Assembly: GCF_003206695.1 (NCBI RefSeq)
Contig: NZ_PZJN01000009.1
Location: forward strand, 124,001 to 188,000
DNA length: 64,000 nucleotides
Source: Salinicola halophyticus
GTDB taxonomy: Bacteria > Pseudomonadota > Gammaproteobacteria > Pseudomonadales > Halomonadaceae
Direction: 5' to 3'
In this document: positions 43,525-53,123 of the stretch, piece after piece
How positions within the stretch are numbered: position 1 is the stretch's first letter
Layout: each line of letters begins with the position of its first letter
Notes under the pieces: model-generated
Seen by the model: the letters and a program-made list of their open reading frames with translations, nothing else
Database searches by the model: none
What the model was told of the DNA's origin: nothing
Program-made: the position numbers and the translations under genes

Positions 43525-44448
43525 TCAGGCTTTCGCCTTGCTCGGCTTGGCGCCGGACTTCTTCCGGGCACCGGCTTTTTCTTCGGCCGGCAGGAAACCG
43601 CCCTGCTGCAGCACGTCCTCGTAACCTTCGCGGAAGGTGGGATAGCGAAACGTGTAGCCGGAATCCAGCAGCCGCTGGTTGTTGCAGCGCTTGCTCGAAC
43701 GACGACGCAGCGGAGACTGGATGACGTCCGGCGTCTCGACCTTGAGCCGCTGGGCGATCCAGGCCATGACTTCATGCAGCGGCGCCGAATCGCAGTCGCT
43801 GGCGAGATAGATCGGCTCCAGCGGCTTGCCATCCAGCGTCAGCTGGATCAGGTGGGCGATCACGCCCGCGCAGTCGTCGCGATGGATGCGGTTGGAATAC
43901 ATCGGCGGATTGGAAGCGGCAATACGGCCTTCACTCACCTGGCGGATCAGGCGATCGCGTCCCGGACCGTAGATGCCCGAGAAACGCAGCGCCGTGCCCG
44001 GCAGATCGTGCGCGAGCAGGGCCTGCTCGGCTTCGCGCATCAGCGTGCCGGAGAAGCCGTGGGGCTCGGTTTCGGTGGTTTCATCCACCGCTTCGCCCGC
44101 CTGCTGGGCGTAGACACTGGTCGAAGAGACGAAAAATATCCGTTCGGGCTTCTTTTTACGGGAGCCGAAGGCCTGCAGCACAGTCTTCAGCCCCGTCGGA
44201 TAAGCCGCTTCGTAGGCGGACTCCTCGAACCGGTCCGCGGTCACCGAATAGACGATGATGTCGGCGTCCGGCAGCGCCGCCAGCGCGGCCTCGTCGGTGA
44301 CGTCCAGCGCCACCGCCTCGATACCGGTTCCATCGAGCGCAGCGACATTGCGCCGCGCGCCGATTACCCGCTGGCCGGCGTCGATCAACTGCTTCCCGAG
44401 CTGGGTGCCGATATCGCCGCAACCGAGAATTAGCGTAGTTTTCTTCAC
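43525..44448 (-). CDS. NAD-dependent epimerase/dehydratase family protein (YeeZ-like)
   Basis: 307 residues from GTG 44448. An SDR Rossmann fold with ILGCGDIGTQLGKQLIDAG (about 7-25), FFVSSTSVYAQQAG containing the catalytic region, and ALRFSGIYGPGRDRLI. IHRDDCAGVIAHLIQ is typical of the YeeZ group. Substrate unknown. The tail (EEKAGARKKSGAKPSKAKA) is lysine- and alanine-rich and probably disordered. It is divergent from oxyR across 173 nt and ends at an intrinsic terminator. Confidence 0.87.
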   Translation of the reverse strand: MKKTTLILGCGDIGTQLGKQLIDAGQRVIGARRNVAALDGTGIEAVALDVTDEAALAALPDADIIVYSVTADRFEESAYEAAYPTGLKTVLQAFGSRKKKPERIFFVSSTSVYAQQAGEAVDETTETEPHGFSGTLMREAEQALLAHDLPGTALRFSGIYGPGRDRLIRQVSEGRIAASNPPMYSNRIHRDDCAGVIAHLIQLTLDGKPLEPIYLASDCDSAPLHEVMAWIAQRLKVETPDVIQSPLRRRSSKRCNNQRLLDSGYTFRYPTFREGYEDVLQQGGFLPAEEKAGARKKSGAKPSKAKA

Positions 44449-44621
44449 CTTTCCCTAGCCTCTTGGTAAAACGTCCTTGATGATTCGTCCTTGAGGACGC
44501 GCACAACCACGAGAACTGCGTACCTGTCGACTCATTCGCGCCACTGAGTCGACTTGTTCATCCGCCGTCGCTTTATTCATTCGCCGTATCGCGCAGACAG
44601 GGAGCCTTTCGGTCCCAGCTA

Positions 44622-45542
44622 ATGACTCTAACAGAACTCCGCTACATCGTAACCTTGGCCCAGGAGCGCCACTTCGGTCGCGCCGCCGAACGCTGCTTCG
44701 TTTCTCAGCCGACGCTTTCGGTGGCCGTCAAGAAACTCGAGGACGAACTCGGCATTGCTCTGTTCGAACGCTCCAAATCCACCGTCCAGGTCACCCCGCT
44801 GGGAGAGCGGATCGTCGAGCAGGCCCAGCGCGTGCTGGAGCAGGCCACGCTGATCCGGGAGCTGGCCACCGAAGGCAAGGATCAGTTGATCAGCCCGCTG
44901 CGAATTGGCGCCATCTACACCATCGGCCCCTATCTGTTTCCGCACCTGATTCCGGCTTTGACGCGCATTGCCCCGCAGATGCCGCTCTATATCGAGGAGA
45001 GTTTCACCGGCGTGCTGCGCCGCAAGCTGCGCAGCGGCGAACTCGATGCGATCTTCGTGGCGCTGCCGTTCAACGAGCCCGATGTCGTCACCAAGACACT
45101 CTACGAGGAGCCGTTCGAGGTTCTGCTGCCAGCCGGCCATCCGTGGACGGAGAAGGCGGCGATCGACAAGGAGGACCTGCTCACCGAACGTCTGCTGCTG
45201 CTCGGCGAAGGCCACTGCTTCCGTGACCAGATTCTGGAGGCCTGCCCGGCGATCAACGCCCAGCTCAACAATCCCTCGAACACCCTGATTGCCGAGGGCG
45301 GCTCGCTGGAGACCATTCGTCACATGGTCGCCTCGGGGCTCGGCATCACGGTGCTGCCCAAGCTGGCGATCGGCACCAGTCACTACGAAAACGGCCTGCT
45401 GGAGAGCCGCCCGTTCAAGGGCAGCGCCCCCAAGCGCAGCGTGGCGCTGGCGTGGCGCGCGAGTTTCCCGCGACCCAAGGCGATCGATGCGCTGATCCAG
45501 GCGATCGATAAAATCCAGGGCAGCGACGTCGAGGCCGCATGA
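44622..45542 (+). CDS. oxyR: Hydrogen peroxide-sensing LysR regulator
   Basis: 306 residues. The N-terminal helix-turn-helix is LysR-type (FGRAAERCFVSQPTLSVAVK). The peroxide-sensing cysteines are exactly where expected, C199 (GEGHCFRDQ) and C208 (LEACPAIN). Oxidation of this pair switches OxyR to an activator of catalase and peroxidase genes. The stop overlaps the start of recG (ATGA at 45539-45542), a gene order known in pseudomonads and Halomonadaceae relatives. Assignment is firm. Confidence 0.96.
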   Translation: MTLTELRYIVTLAQERHFGRAAERCFVSQPTLSVAVKKLEDELGIALFERSKSTVQVTPLGERIVEQAQRVLEQATLIRELATEGKDQLISPLRIGAIYTIGPYLFPHLIPALTRIAPQMPLYIEESFTGVLRRKLRSGELDAIFVALPFNEPDVVTKTLYEEPFEVLLPAGHPWTEKAAIDKEDLLTERLLLLGEGHCFRDQILEACPAINAQLNNPSNTLIAEGGSLETIRHMVASGLGITVLPKLAIGTSHYENGLLESRPFKGSAPKRSVALAWRASFPRPKAIDALIQAIDKIQGSDVEAA

Positions 45543-47617
45543 GCCTCGACCAACCGATTACCGAACTCTCCGGCGTCGGCGAAGCGCTGGCCTTGAAGCT
45601 GGCCAGACTCGGCGTAGAACGGATCGCCGACCTGCTGTTCCATCTGCCGCTGCGCTATCAGGACCGCACCCGGATCACGCCGATCGGTACGCTGCGTGCC
45701 GGTACCGAAGCGGTGGTCGAAGGCGAAGTCAGCGCCGCCGAAGTCGTTCGCGGCCGTCGCCGCAGCCTGCTGGTCCGGCTCAAGGATGGCTCCGGCATTC
45801 TCAGCCTGCGCTTCTTTCACTTCTCGCCGGCTCAGCAACAGCAGTTCACTAAGGGCGTTCAGGTGCGCTGTTTCGGCGAAGCCCGCGCCGGCAGCACCGG
45901 GCTCGAGATCTACCATCCGGAATATCGCCTGATCCAGACCGAAGCGGCGCCGGTGGACGAACATCTCACACCAATCTATCCAACCACCGAAGGGCTGGCA
46001 CAGCCGCGCTTGCGGGCCCTGATCCAGCAGGCGCTGAAGCGGCTGGCCCAGGCGCCGGAGAGCCTGCCGGAGTGGATTCCCGAGCCGCTGCGCGGGCGTT
46101 TTCGTCTGCCGGGGCTGATCGAATCGCTGCGCTATCTCCACGAACCGCCGCCGGACGCGCCCCAGGAGCGTCTGGCCGACGGTCGTCACCCCGCCCAGCG
46201 ACGATTGGCGCTGGAAGAGCTGCTGGCGCATCAGTTGAGCCTGCGCCAGGTCCGCCTGCGGATTCAGGCCGACGGTGCCCCCAAACTCGCGGCGAGCAGC
46301 AATCTGCAAGCGCGCTTTCTGACTCAGCTACCGTTCTCGCTGACCCAGGCCCAGCGCCGCGTGCTCGAAGAGATCGGGCGCGATCTGGAGCGCGAAGTGC
46401 CGATGCTACGGCTGGTCCAGGGCGACGTCGGCTCGGGCAAGACCGTGGTCGCCGCCATGGCGGTGCTGAACGCCATCGCCGGCGGCTGTCAGGCGGCGGT
46501 GATGGCACCCACCGAGATCCTCGCCGAGCAGCACTTTCGCCAGTTCCGGGCTTGGCTCGAACCGCTGGGGATCGAGGTCGGTTGGCTGGCCGGCAAACTC
46601 AAGGGCAAGGCGCGCCTCGACACCAAGGCCGCCATCGCCGACGGCCGCGTGCAGGTCGCCGTGGGGACCCACGCGCTGTTCCAGGAGGACGTGATCTTCC
46701 ACCGGCTGGGGCTGGCGGTGATCGACGAACAGCATCGATTCGGCGTTCACCAGCGTCTCGCGCTGCGCCAGAAAGGCGAGTCCGGCGGCCTGACCCCGCA
46801 TCAGCTGATCATGACCGCCACACCGATCCCGCGCACCCTGGCGATGAGCGCCTACGCCGATCTCGATCTGTCGGTGATCGACGAGCTGCCGCCGGGCCGC
46901 ACGCCGGTGCACACGGTGGCGGTACCCGACGAACGCCGCCCGGAGGTGATTCAACGCATCCGCAACGCCTGCGCCGAAGGGCGCCAGGCCTACTGGGTCT
47001 GCACTCTGATCGAGGAGTCGGAGACGTTGACCTGTCAGGCCGCGGAAGTCACCCGCGATACGCTGGTGGAAGCGCTGTCGGAGCTCAACGTGGGCCTGGT
47101 CCACGGGCGCATGAAGGCGCAGGAGAAGGTCGAGGTGATGGACGCCTTCAAGCGCGGCGAGCTGGACCTGCTGGTGGCGACCACGGTGATCGAGGTCGGG
47201 GTCGACGTGCCCAACGCCAGCCTGATGATCATCGAGAATCCGGAGCGACTGGGGCTTTCCCAGCTGCATCAGCTACGGGGTCGGGTCGGCCGCGGGCGCG
47301 TCGACAGCTACTGCGTGCTGCTCTATCACCCACCGCTGTCGAACCACTCGCGCCAGCGCCTCGGCATCCTGCGTGACACCACCGACGGCTTCAAGGTGGC
47401 AGAGAAGGATCTAGAACTGCGCGGTCCCGGCGAAGTGCTCGGCACCCGCCAGACCGGCCTGGCGCAGATGAAGATCGCCGATCTGGAGCGCGACCGCGAC
47501 CTGCTCGATACCGTCACCGCGCTGGCCCAGGCGCTACTCGAAGAAGCCCCCGACGCCGCGACCCCGCTGATCCGCCGCTGGCTGGGTGACGAAGCCGGAC
47601 GCTACGGGCAGGTCTAG
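45539..47617 (+). CDS. recG: ATP-dependent DNA helicase RecG
   Basis: 692 residues, full length. The N-terminal wedge (OB-fold) domain spans about 1-150 (LFHLPLRYQDRTRITPIG). Helicase motifs: Walker A GDVGSGKTVVA (about 296-306), MAPTEILAEQHF, DEQH box VIDEQHRFGVHQR (about 395), TATPIPRTLA (about 426), then LVHGRMKAQEK and QLRGRVGRG. RecG remodels stalled forks and Holliday junctions. It is coupled to oxyR by a 4-nt overlap. No defects seen. Confidence 0.97.
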   Translation: MSLDQPITELSGVGEALALKLARLGVERIADLLFHLPLRYQDRTRITPIGTLRAGTEAVVEGEVSAAEVVRGRRRSLLVRLKDGSGILSLRFFHFSPAQQQQFTKGVQVRCFGEARAGSTGLEIYHPEYRLIQTEAAPVDEHLTPIYPTTEGLAQPRLRALIQQALKRLAQAPESLPEWIPEPLRGRFRLPGLIESLRYLHEPPPDAPQERLADGRHPAQRRLALEELLAHQLSLRQVRLRIQADGAPKLAASSNLQARFLTQLPFSLTQAQRRVLEEIGRDLEREVPMLRLVQGDVGSGKTVVAAMAVLNAIAGGCQAAVMAPTEILAEQHFRQFRAWLEPLGIEVGWLAGKLKGKARLDTKAAIADGRVQVAVGTHALFQEDVIFHRLGLAVIDEQHRFGVHQRLALRQKGESGGLTPHQLIMTATPIPRTLAMSAYADLDLSVIDELPPGRTPVHTVAVPDERRPEVIQRIRNACAEGRQAYWVCTLIEESETLTCQAAEVTRDTLVEALSELNVGLVHGRMKAQEKVEVMDAFKRGELDLLVATTVIEVGVDVPNASLMIIENPERLGLSQLHQLRGRVGRGRVDSYCVLLYHPPLSNHSRQRLGILRDTTDGFKVAEKDLELRGPGEVLGTRQTGLAQMKIADLERDRDLLDTVTALAQALLEEAPDAATPLIRRWLGDEAGRYGQV

Positions 47618-47635
47618 ACTCAGACACGGGCTGCT

Positions 47636-49882
47636 TCAGGTTCGCTCTGAGACGTTCCCGGCGGCCTTCTCGACACCGTTCATCGCGTTCGACGTTTCAT
47701 CCGGCCGCGCCACCAGCCGCCCTGCCGCCTCGCTCATCGGCACCAGCTGGCGGCTGATGTGCAGCAGCTGGGTCTGGATCACGCGGCGCTCGTCGTCGGC
47801 GTCATCCTGGGCGGCGGCGGGCTCCTGCTCGAAGATCGCCATCAGCGCGCTCTGCTCGTTCTTGAGCTCGGGAATCGTCTGGCGTGAGGCAAGACTGGCG
47901 GCGATCGAATCGAAGCCATCGGCGATACGGCGGGCGGCGGCATGGATCTCGGCGTCGGCCTCGCTCGGCGTCAGCGTGCCTCGATGCGCGCCCAGCGCGG
48001 AGAGATAGCCCAGCAGCGTGTGAGACACGACCAGAAACCGGAAGCCCTCGTCGGCGTCCTTCTTCCGATAATGACCCGGCTCCTGCAGCATGTTGGCGAG
48101 CACCGTGGAGAGCGCGGCGTCGGCGTTGTGGGCGTTGCGCCGGGCCAGCCGGTAGGCCAGATCGTCCTGCTTGCCGGCTTCGTACTGATGGATGATCTCG
48201 CGCAGGTAGAGGGTGCTGTTGGTCAGCGCCGTCGCGGCCACCTTGTGCAGCCGCCGCCCCTGCCAGTCCGGCAGGATGAAGAACACCGCCAGGCCCGAGA
48301 TCAACGCGCCGATCAGGGTATCGATCAGTCGCGGCAGGATCAGATCGAAGCCGTCGCCGACCTGGTTGAAGCTGCTCAATACCAGCGTGGTGATGGCGGC
48401 GGTGGCAATCACGTAGTGCTTCTCGCGATTGGCAAAGAAGGTGACGCCGGCGACGACCGCGATCAGCGACTGGATCAGCGGATTCGGGAACAGGCTGATC
48501 AGCGCCCAGCCCACCACCAGACCGAGTACCGTGCCGACGATGCGCTGGCGCAGGAAGCGCCGCGTCGCGCCGAAATTGGGCCGACACACGAACAGCGTGG
48601 TCAGCAGGATCCAGTACCCTTGCGTCGGATGGACCAGATGCAGCACGCCGTAACCTACCAGCAGTGCCGTCGACAGCCGCAGCGCGTGGCGAAAGGTCGG
48701 CGAACCCGGGGTCAGGTTGAGCCGGATGCGCTCCCAGGCGTCCTTGAAGCTGCGCGGTGAGCGATTGAACAGCGTTGCGTCCTTCTGATCGGCCACGGCG
48801 TCCGGATTGTGGGCGCTGGAGAGCTGATCCTCCAGCGTCGCCAGATTGCGGCCCAGCGCCTGCAGCGATCGCAGCAGCGGGGTCCATGCCGGATTGCGCT
48901 GGGCGCGCAGATACACGATCGAGGCGCGCAGATCCTCCAGCGCCTGCTCGCTCTGGCCGTGCTCGAACGGCTGACGCAGCAGCAGCGCCTTGGCCAGACG
49001 CTTGCAGGCCCGGCCCTGCTGGTCGAGCAGGCGCTGGCAGCGGAACAGCACGTCGTGGTGGAAGAACGCCTCCGACAGCGCGGAATAGGGGTAGTGCGAG
49101 GCGCTGACCCGCTCGTGGATGTCCTGGGCAATGAAGTAGAGCCGCAGGTAACGGTTGAGCTTGCGGCTGCCTCGCTGGCCCTCCAGCCGCCGAAAGATCA
49201 TCTCCTTGGCCTGGTTGAGCGCGGTCACCACGCGGCCGTTCTGGCGTGCCAGCGCCACCCGTCGGCTTTCGACATCGACCCCGCGCAGCGGCTCGAACAG
49301 CGTCGCCTTGATGATCAGGTATTCCCCCAGCTCCCGATACAGCTGGGCCATGCTCTGCTTGACCGGCTGGCGCGAGAACAGCGCACACCAGATCACCGAG
49401 ATCAGCCCGTACCAGGCGGCGCCCGCGACCAGCAGCAGCGGCTGATGCCAGAAATTGCCGTCGGTGGTGCCGCCGTGCTGCTCGATGTTGATCATCGAAT
49501 AGACCGACAGGATCAGCGTTGCCGAGGCGATGGTGGCGTAGCGCTGCTCGACGGCGCCGAGCATGATGAAGGTGAACGCCGACAGCGCCAGGCCGGGGGC
49601 GAACAGCCAGGGCCAGGGAAACAGCAGCTCCACCGAGCTCGAGGCGACCAGAAAGCAGACCAGCGTGACCAGCAGGGCGCGGACGCGACCTTCCCAGTTG
49701 TCGTCGGTCTCGGACAGCGCGCTGGCGATGATACCCAGAAACAGCGGGATGGCGAGCGCGATCTGGTCCTGGGACCAGCTCAGCGCGATGGCGCCGCTGA
49801 ACGCCAGAAATACCCGGAAGCTGTAGGCAAACTTGTCCAACGTCCACAGCTGGCGCAGGGAGTGGGAAAACGAATCGGAAAT
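47636..49882 (-). CDS. FUSC-family inner membrane protein (YccS-like)
   Basis: About 748 residues if started at the ATT at 49882, or 734 from TTG 49840. Two sets of membrane helices (about 15-165 and 395-545) surround and follow cytosolic helical domains, the YccS/YhfK layout. GYWILLTTLFVCRPNFGATR and QRIVGTVLGLVVGWAL are the FUSC-core motifs. The ATT has GGAGAG 6 nt upstream; the TTG has none, and the residues between (SLRQLWTLDKFAY) resemble the N-termini of relatives. Function in transport is inferred. It converges with recG, 18 nt apart. Confidence 0.9.
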   Translation of the reverse strand: MSDSFSHSLRQLWTLDKFAYSFRVFLAFSGAIALSWSQDQIALAIPLFLGIIASALSETDDNWEGRVRALLVTLVCFLVASSSVELLFPWPWLFAPGLALSAFTFIMLGAVEQRYATIASATLILSVYSMINIEQHGGTTDGNFWHQPLLLVAGAAWYGLISVIWCALFSRQPVKQSMAQLYRELGEYLIIKATLFEPLRGVDVESRRVALARQNGRVVTALNQAKEMIFRRLEGQRGSRKLNRYLRLYFIAQDIHERVSASHYPYSALSEAFFHHDVLFRCQRLLDQQGRACKRLAKALLLRQPFEHGQSEQALEDLRASIVYLRAQRNPAWTPLLRSLQALGRNLATLEDQLSSAHNPDAVADQKDATLFNRSPRSFKDAWERIRLNLTPGSPTFRHALRLSTALLVGYGVLHLVHPTQGYWILLTTLFVCRPNFGATRRFLRQRIVGTVLGLVVGWALISLFPNPLIQSLIAVVAGVTFFANREKHYVIATAAITTLVLSSFNQVGDGFDLILPRLIDTLIGALISGLAVFFILPDWQGRRLHKVAATALTNSTLYLREIIHQYEAGKQDDLAYRLARRNAHNADAALSTVLANMLQEPGHYRKKDADEGFRFLVVSHTLLGYLSALGAHRGTLTPSEADAEIHAAARRIADGFDSIAASLASRQTIPELKNEQSALMAIFEQEPAAAQDDADDERRVIQTQLLHISRQLVPMSEAAGRLVARPDETSNAMNGVEKAAGNVSERT

Positions 49883-50093
49883 TTCGGTCTCTCCAGGATT
49901 GTGGTTATGCCGTCACGATAGCGCGCTCGCCTCAGCGGGAACAGATACCACCGACGGTGAACGGATAGAGAACCTGACCAACGCTTAGACTTTAGTATAA
50001 CGTCGTTGATCCTGTCGGCCGCAACGTCTTTTGCCTTTATCCCGACCCTGGACTTCGGCATGATCGGGATTTAGCGGACGGCAGAGGAAAAGC

Positions 50094-51200
50094 GTGGGAC
50101 CGACCAGGAATTTGCATCGAACCGGCATAAGACGCGTACTGGGGTTCGTGGCTCAGCTACTGCGTGCCGTGGTGATGCTGAGCGTGATCGGCTGGGGTGC
50201 GCTGGCGCTGCATTTCGAGCTGCCGGGGCCGCGCCCGCTCGTCCTCTCTGCCATTGCCGCGTGGGTGCTGATCGGCGGCACGGCGCTGATCGCGCCATGG
50301 CGGGTCCGCCGGGGTTCACCTCACCAATCGCGCAGAGAACGCGTGGCCCTGGCGATTCGGCTGACGTTCACGCTGGCCCTGGTCGTCCTGGTTAGCTGGT
50401 GGCAAAGTCTCGAGCCCAGCAACGATCGCGAGTGGGCGCCGGACGTGGCGCGGCAACTGGCGGTCGAACGCGACGGCGACCGGATCACGCTTCACAACGT
50501 GCGCGACTTCGAGTGGCAGACGCCGGATACGGCGATACCGCGCTGGGAAACCCGCGAGTACGACCTCTCTCGGCTCGACGCGGTGGATATGGTGGTCTCC
50601 TACTGGATGGGGCCGGCGATCGCCCACACGCTGGTCACCTTCGGTTTCGACGACGGCCGCCATCTGACCTTCTCGGTGGAGATCCGGCGCGAGAAGAACG
50701 AGGCATTTTCCATCAGCGGTGGCTTCTTCAAGCAGTTCGAGCTCAACCTGATCGCCGCCGACGAGAACGATATCCTGCGCCTGCGCAGCAACGTGCGCGA
50801 GGAAGACGTCTATCTCTACCGGGTCGGACTAACGCCCCAGGCTCGTCGCGAACTGTTCCTCGCCTATCTCGACGAAGCCGACCGGCTGCGCCAGACACCT
50901 GAGTTCTACAACACCCTGACCAGCAACTGCACCACCATCGTGTTCGACATGGTCGACAAGATCGTGCCCGGACTGCCCCGGGATATTCGGCTGATTCTCT
51001 CCGGCTATCTGCCGGAATACGTCTACGATATCGGCGGGCTGGACACGAGCCACCCGCTCGAGTTCCTGCGCAGTCGGGGGTATATCGATCCGCGCGCCCG
51101 GGAGATTCCGTACAATGCGGGGAGCGAGGCCTTCTCCCGCGCCATCCGCGACGGTGTTCCCGCTGCCGATGGCGAGATCATCCAGGCCTCGTCGCCCTGA
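50094..51200 (+). CDS. DUF4105 domain membrane protein
   Basis: 368 residues from GTG 50094, which has GAGGAAAAG just upstream. Three N-terminal hydrophobic segments (about 15-35, 45-60, 85-105) anchor it. The following periplasmic domain (about 140-345) is DUF4105, with YWMGPAIAHTLVTFGF, ISGGFFKQFELNLIAA and the conserved NTLTSNCTTIVFDMVDK, whose cysteine could be catalytic. Members are predicted periplasmic cysteine hydrolase-like proteins without an established role. It precedes the DUF2236 gene by 43 nt on the same strand. The divergent neighbour is the YccS-like gene. Confidence 0.85.
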   Translation: MGPTRNLHRTGIRRVLGFVAQLLRAVVMLSVIGWGALALHFELPGPRPLVLSAIAAWVLIGGTALIAPWRVRRGSPHQSRRERVALAIRLTFTLALVVLVSWWQSLEPSNDREWAPDVARQLAVERDGDRITLHNVRDFEWQTPDTAIPRWETREYDLSRLDAVDMVVSYWMGPAIAHTLVTFGFDDGRHLTFSVEIRREKNEAFSISGGFFKQFELNLIAADENDILRLRSNVREEDVYLYRVGLTPQARRELFLAYLDEADRLRQTPEFYNTLTSNCTTIVFDMVDKIVPGLPRDIRLILSGYLPEYVYDIGGLDTSHPLEFLRSRGYIDPRAREIPYNAGSEAFSRAIRDGVPAADGEIIQASSP

Positions 51201-51209
51201 ACTGAGCTT

Positions 51210-51251
51210 AATAACATGACCCCAATAACATGATCTCAATGCCATGACTTC
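51210..51251 (+). repeat. Three 14-nt tandem units carrying ATG codons
   Basis: AATAACATGACCCC, AATAACATGATCTC and AATGCCATGACTTC occur in series (51210-51223, 51224-51237, 51238-51251). The third unit contains the start codon at 51244. Because 14 is not a multiple of three, the ATGs at 51216, 51230 and 51244 lie in three different frames. Confidence 0.85.
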
Positions 51252-52128
51252 CCTGCGTGACGCCATCGAAAATCGCATCAGTCACCTCACCGGGCGCACG
51301 CTGGGCGGCGTGGACTACACCCAGCCCAAGGGCGATCCGGGTCTATTCGGACCGGAAACCGTGGCGTGGAAAGTCCACGGCGAGTTCACGCCGATGATGT
51401 GCGGCGGCGTCAGCGCGCTGCTGCTGCAGATGCTGCACCCGCTGGCGCTGGCCGGCATCTGGGACCACTCCAACTTTCGTCAGGACATGATCGGCCGACT
51501 GCGCCGCACCAGCCAGTTCATCGCCGTCACCACTTTCGGCTCCCGCGACGACGCCGAACGCATCCTCGATCGAGTCCGGCGGGTCCACGATGGGGTCAGC
51601 GGTCAGGCCGCCGATGGCACGCCCTACGCCGCCAATGACCCCGAGCTGCTGGTGTGGGTGCACGTCGCCGAGATGAGTCGATTCCTGGCCGCCCACCGGC
51701 GCTACCGCAATCCGGATCTGAGCCTTGCCGATCAGGATCGCTATTTCGCCGAGACCGCACGCGTGGCGGAAGCACTCGGCGCACGCGACGTTCCCAGGAG
51801 CCGAGCGGCCATCGAAGCCTATCTGGACCATCAGCGCCGCTACCTGGTCTGCGATTCGCGGACGCGCGACGTGATCGACGTGCTGCTGCACGCGCTGCCG
51901 CCGAGCCCGATCATTCGCCCCGCCGGGGCGCTGTTCATGCGTGCCGGCATCGATCTATTGCCACCCTGGGCAGCGACACTGCTGAGTCTCGAGATGTCGA
52001 CGCTCGAGCGTCACGCCGTACGTTCCAGCATCCGCACCATCGCCCCGGTGGTGCGCTGGGCGGTGCGCAACGGCTCCTATCGTCGCGCCATGGAACGCAT
52101 GCAGGCCCGCGAGCAGGCTCGGCACTGA
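51244..52128 (+). CDS. MpaB-like oxygenase family protein (DUF2236)
   Basis: 294 residues. The domain has the DUF2236 features GGVSALLLQMLHPLALAGIWDHS, whose histidine is a likely heme ligand, and ELLVWVHVAEMSRFLAAHRRY, the second conserved histidine region. The family includes rubber oxygenase Lcp and fungal MpaB, b-type heme enzymes that cleave carbon-carbon double bonds. Most bacterial members are uncharacterised. The start codon lies in the third unit of a 14-nt tandem repeat, with two out-of-frame ATGs before it. It follows the DUF4105 gene. Confidence 0.86.
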   Translation: MTSLRDAIENRISHLTGRTLGGVDYTQPKGDPGLFGPETVAWKVHGEFTPMMCGGVSALLLQMLHPLALAGIWDHSNFRQDMIGRLRRTSQFIAVTTFGSRDDAERILDRVRRVHDGVSGQAADGTPYAANDPELLVWVHVAEMSRFLAAHRRYRNPDLSLADQDRYFAETARVAEALGARDVPRSRAAIEAYLDHQRRYLVCDSRTRDVIDVLLHALPPSPIIRPAGALFMRAGIDLLPPWAATLLSLEMSTLERHAVRSSIRTIAPVVRWAVRNGSYRRAMERMQAREQARH

Positions 52129-52147
52129 GGCTCGGCTCCGGCACTAA

Positions 52148-52195
52148 CCAAGCCCCTGCCTAAGCCCCTGCCTAAGCCCCTGCCTAAGCCCCGAC
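52148..52195. repeat. Four 12-nt tandem units between DUF2236 gene and trpI
   Basis: CCAAGCCCCTGC, two copies of CTAAGCCCCTGC and CTAAGCCCCGAC occur head to tail (12 nt each), with a degenerate fifth start (CTAAGTCCCC) to about 52205. They fill most of the space between the convergent gene ends. Confidence 0.9.
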
Positions 52196-52209
52196 ACTAA
52201 GTCCCCTTA

Positions 52210-53106
52210 CTATGCCTCGGCCAGCTCGCGGCGCAACCACTCGGCCAGGCGTTGGCCGCGCCGGGTATCGGCGCCGGGGGCCAGCCACAGCCCCAGCGAC
52301 GCGGATGTTTCGATGGCGGGCCAGGGCGATATCAGGCGGCCCTGGCGCAGCTCGGCTGCCACCAATAGCTGCGGGGCGATGGCGACACCCAGCCCGGCCA
52401 GCGCGGCTTCCAGCAGATAGTAGAGATGCTCGAAGCTGCGTCCCTTCGCCCGCGCCGCCGCAAGCGTCTCTTGCTCGACGCCCATGGCCGCTGTCCATTC
52501 GGGCCAGGCTTGCGGGCGTGAGGCGGTATCCAGCAGCGTGAGGCGCTCGAGCATTGCCCTGGCCGAGCCCTTCGCCGCCGTCGTCCATATCTCCGGTGTC
52601 GCCACCGCGACGATGCGCTCCGGCATCAGCGGGATCACCGTGATGTCGTCAGGCCACGGCGGCGCGGCGAAGCGCAGCGTGGCATCGACATCCTCGCGCC
52701 TCGGATCGAGCTCGTGCTCGCTGGAAACCACCCGCAGGCGTAATTCCGGCAGATCGGCATTGAGCCGGTCGAGTCGCGGGATCAGCCAGCGGGCGAGCAG
52801 ACTTCCCGGACAGGCGAGCGTGAAAGGCGCCTCGTCGAGACGCCGTCTGAGCGCCACGCAGCCCTCGTTCAAGCGTGAGAAAGCCTCACCGACCGACTGA
52901 TGCAGTTCCCGACCGTGAACGGTCAGCACGATTCCCCGCCCCGCCTTGTCGAATAGCGCCGCGCCGAAATGCTGCTCCAGCGTGCGTAGCTGACGGCTGA
53001 CGGCGCCGTGGGTGACGTGCAGTTCGCGCGCGGCGGCCGTCACGCTGCCCAGCCGGGCGGTTGATTCGAACGCGCGCAGCGCATTGAGCGGGGGTAGCGT
53101 GACCAT
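52210..53106 (-). CDS. trpI: LysR-family activator of trpBA (TrpI-like)
   Basis: 298 residues. The helix-turn-helix (SVTAAARELHVTHGAVSRQL, about 21-40) belongs to the GcvA/TrpI subgroup, shown by PLNALRAFESTARLGS at the start and PRLDRLNADLPELRLRV in the effector domain. It is divergent from trpB across 115 nt, the same arrangement as pseudomonad trpI-trpBA, where TrpI activates trpBA in response to indoleglycerol phosphate. The function here is inferred from that match. The 3' end abuts a 12-nt tandem repeat. Confidence 0.85.
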   Translation of the reverse strand: MVTLPPLNALRAFESTARLGSVTAAARELHVTHGAVSRQLRTLEQHFGAALFDKAGRGIVLTVHGRELHQSVGEAFSRLNEGCVALRRRLDEAPFTLACPGSLLARWLIPRLDRLNADLPELRLRVVSSEHELDPRREDVDATLRFAAPPWPDDITVIPLMPERIVAVATPEIWTTAAKGSARAMLERLTLLDTASRPQAWPEWTAAMGVEQETLAAARAKGRSFEHLYYLLEAALAGLGVAIAPQLLVAAELRQGRLISPWPAIETSASLGLWLAPGADTRRGQRLAEWLRRELAEA

Positions 53107-53123
53107 TTCACTCCCATTAATAA

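Noticed and set aside
42421-44433. 670-codon plus-strand frame opposite phnC and the SDR gene
   Set aside because: It spans two genes and the intergenic operator and terminator on the other strand; the antisense protein shows no family.
52148-52205. CRISPR-like array
   Set aside because: Units are 12 nt without spacers and are directly adjacent, so this is a simple tandem repeat.
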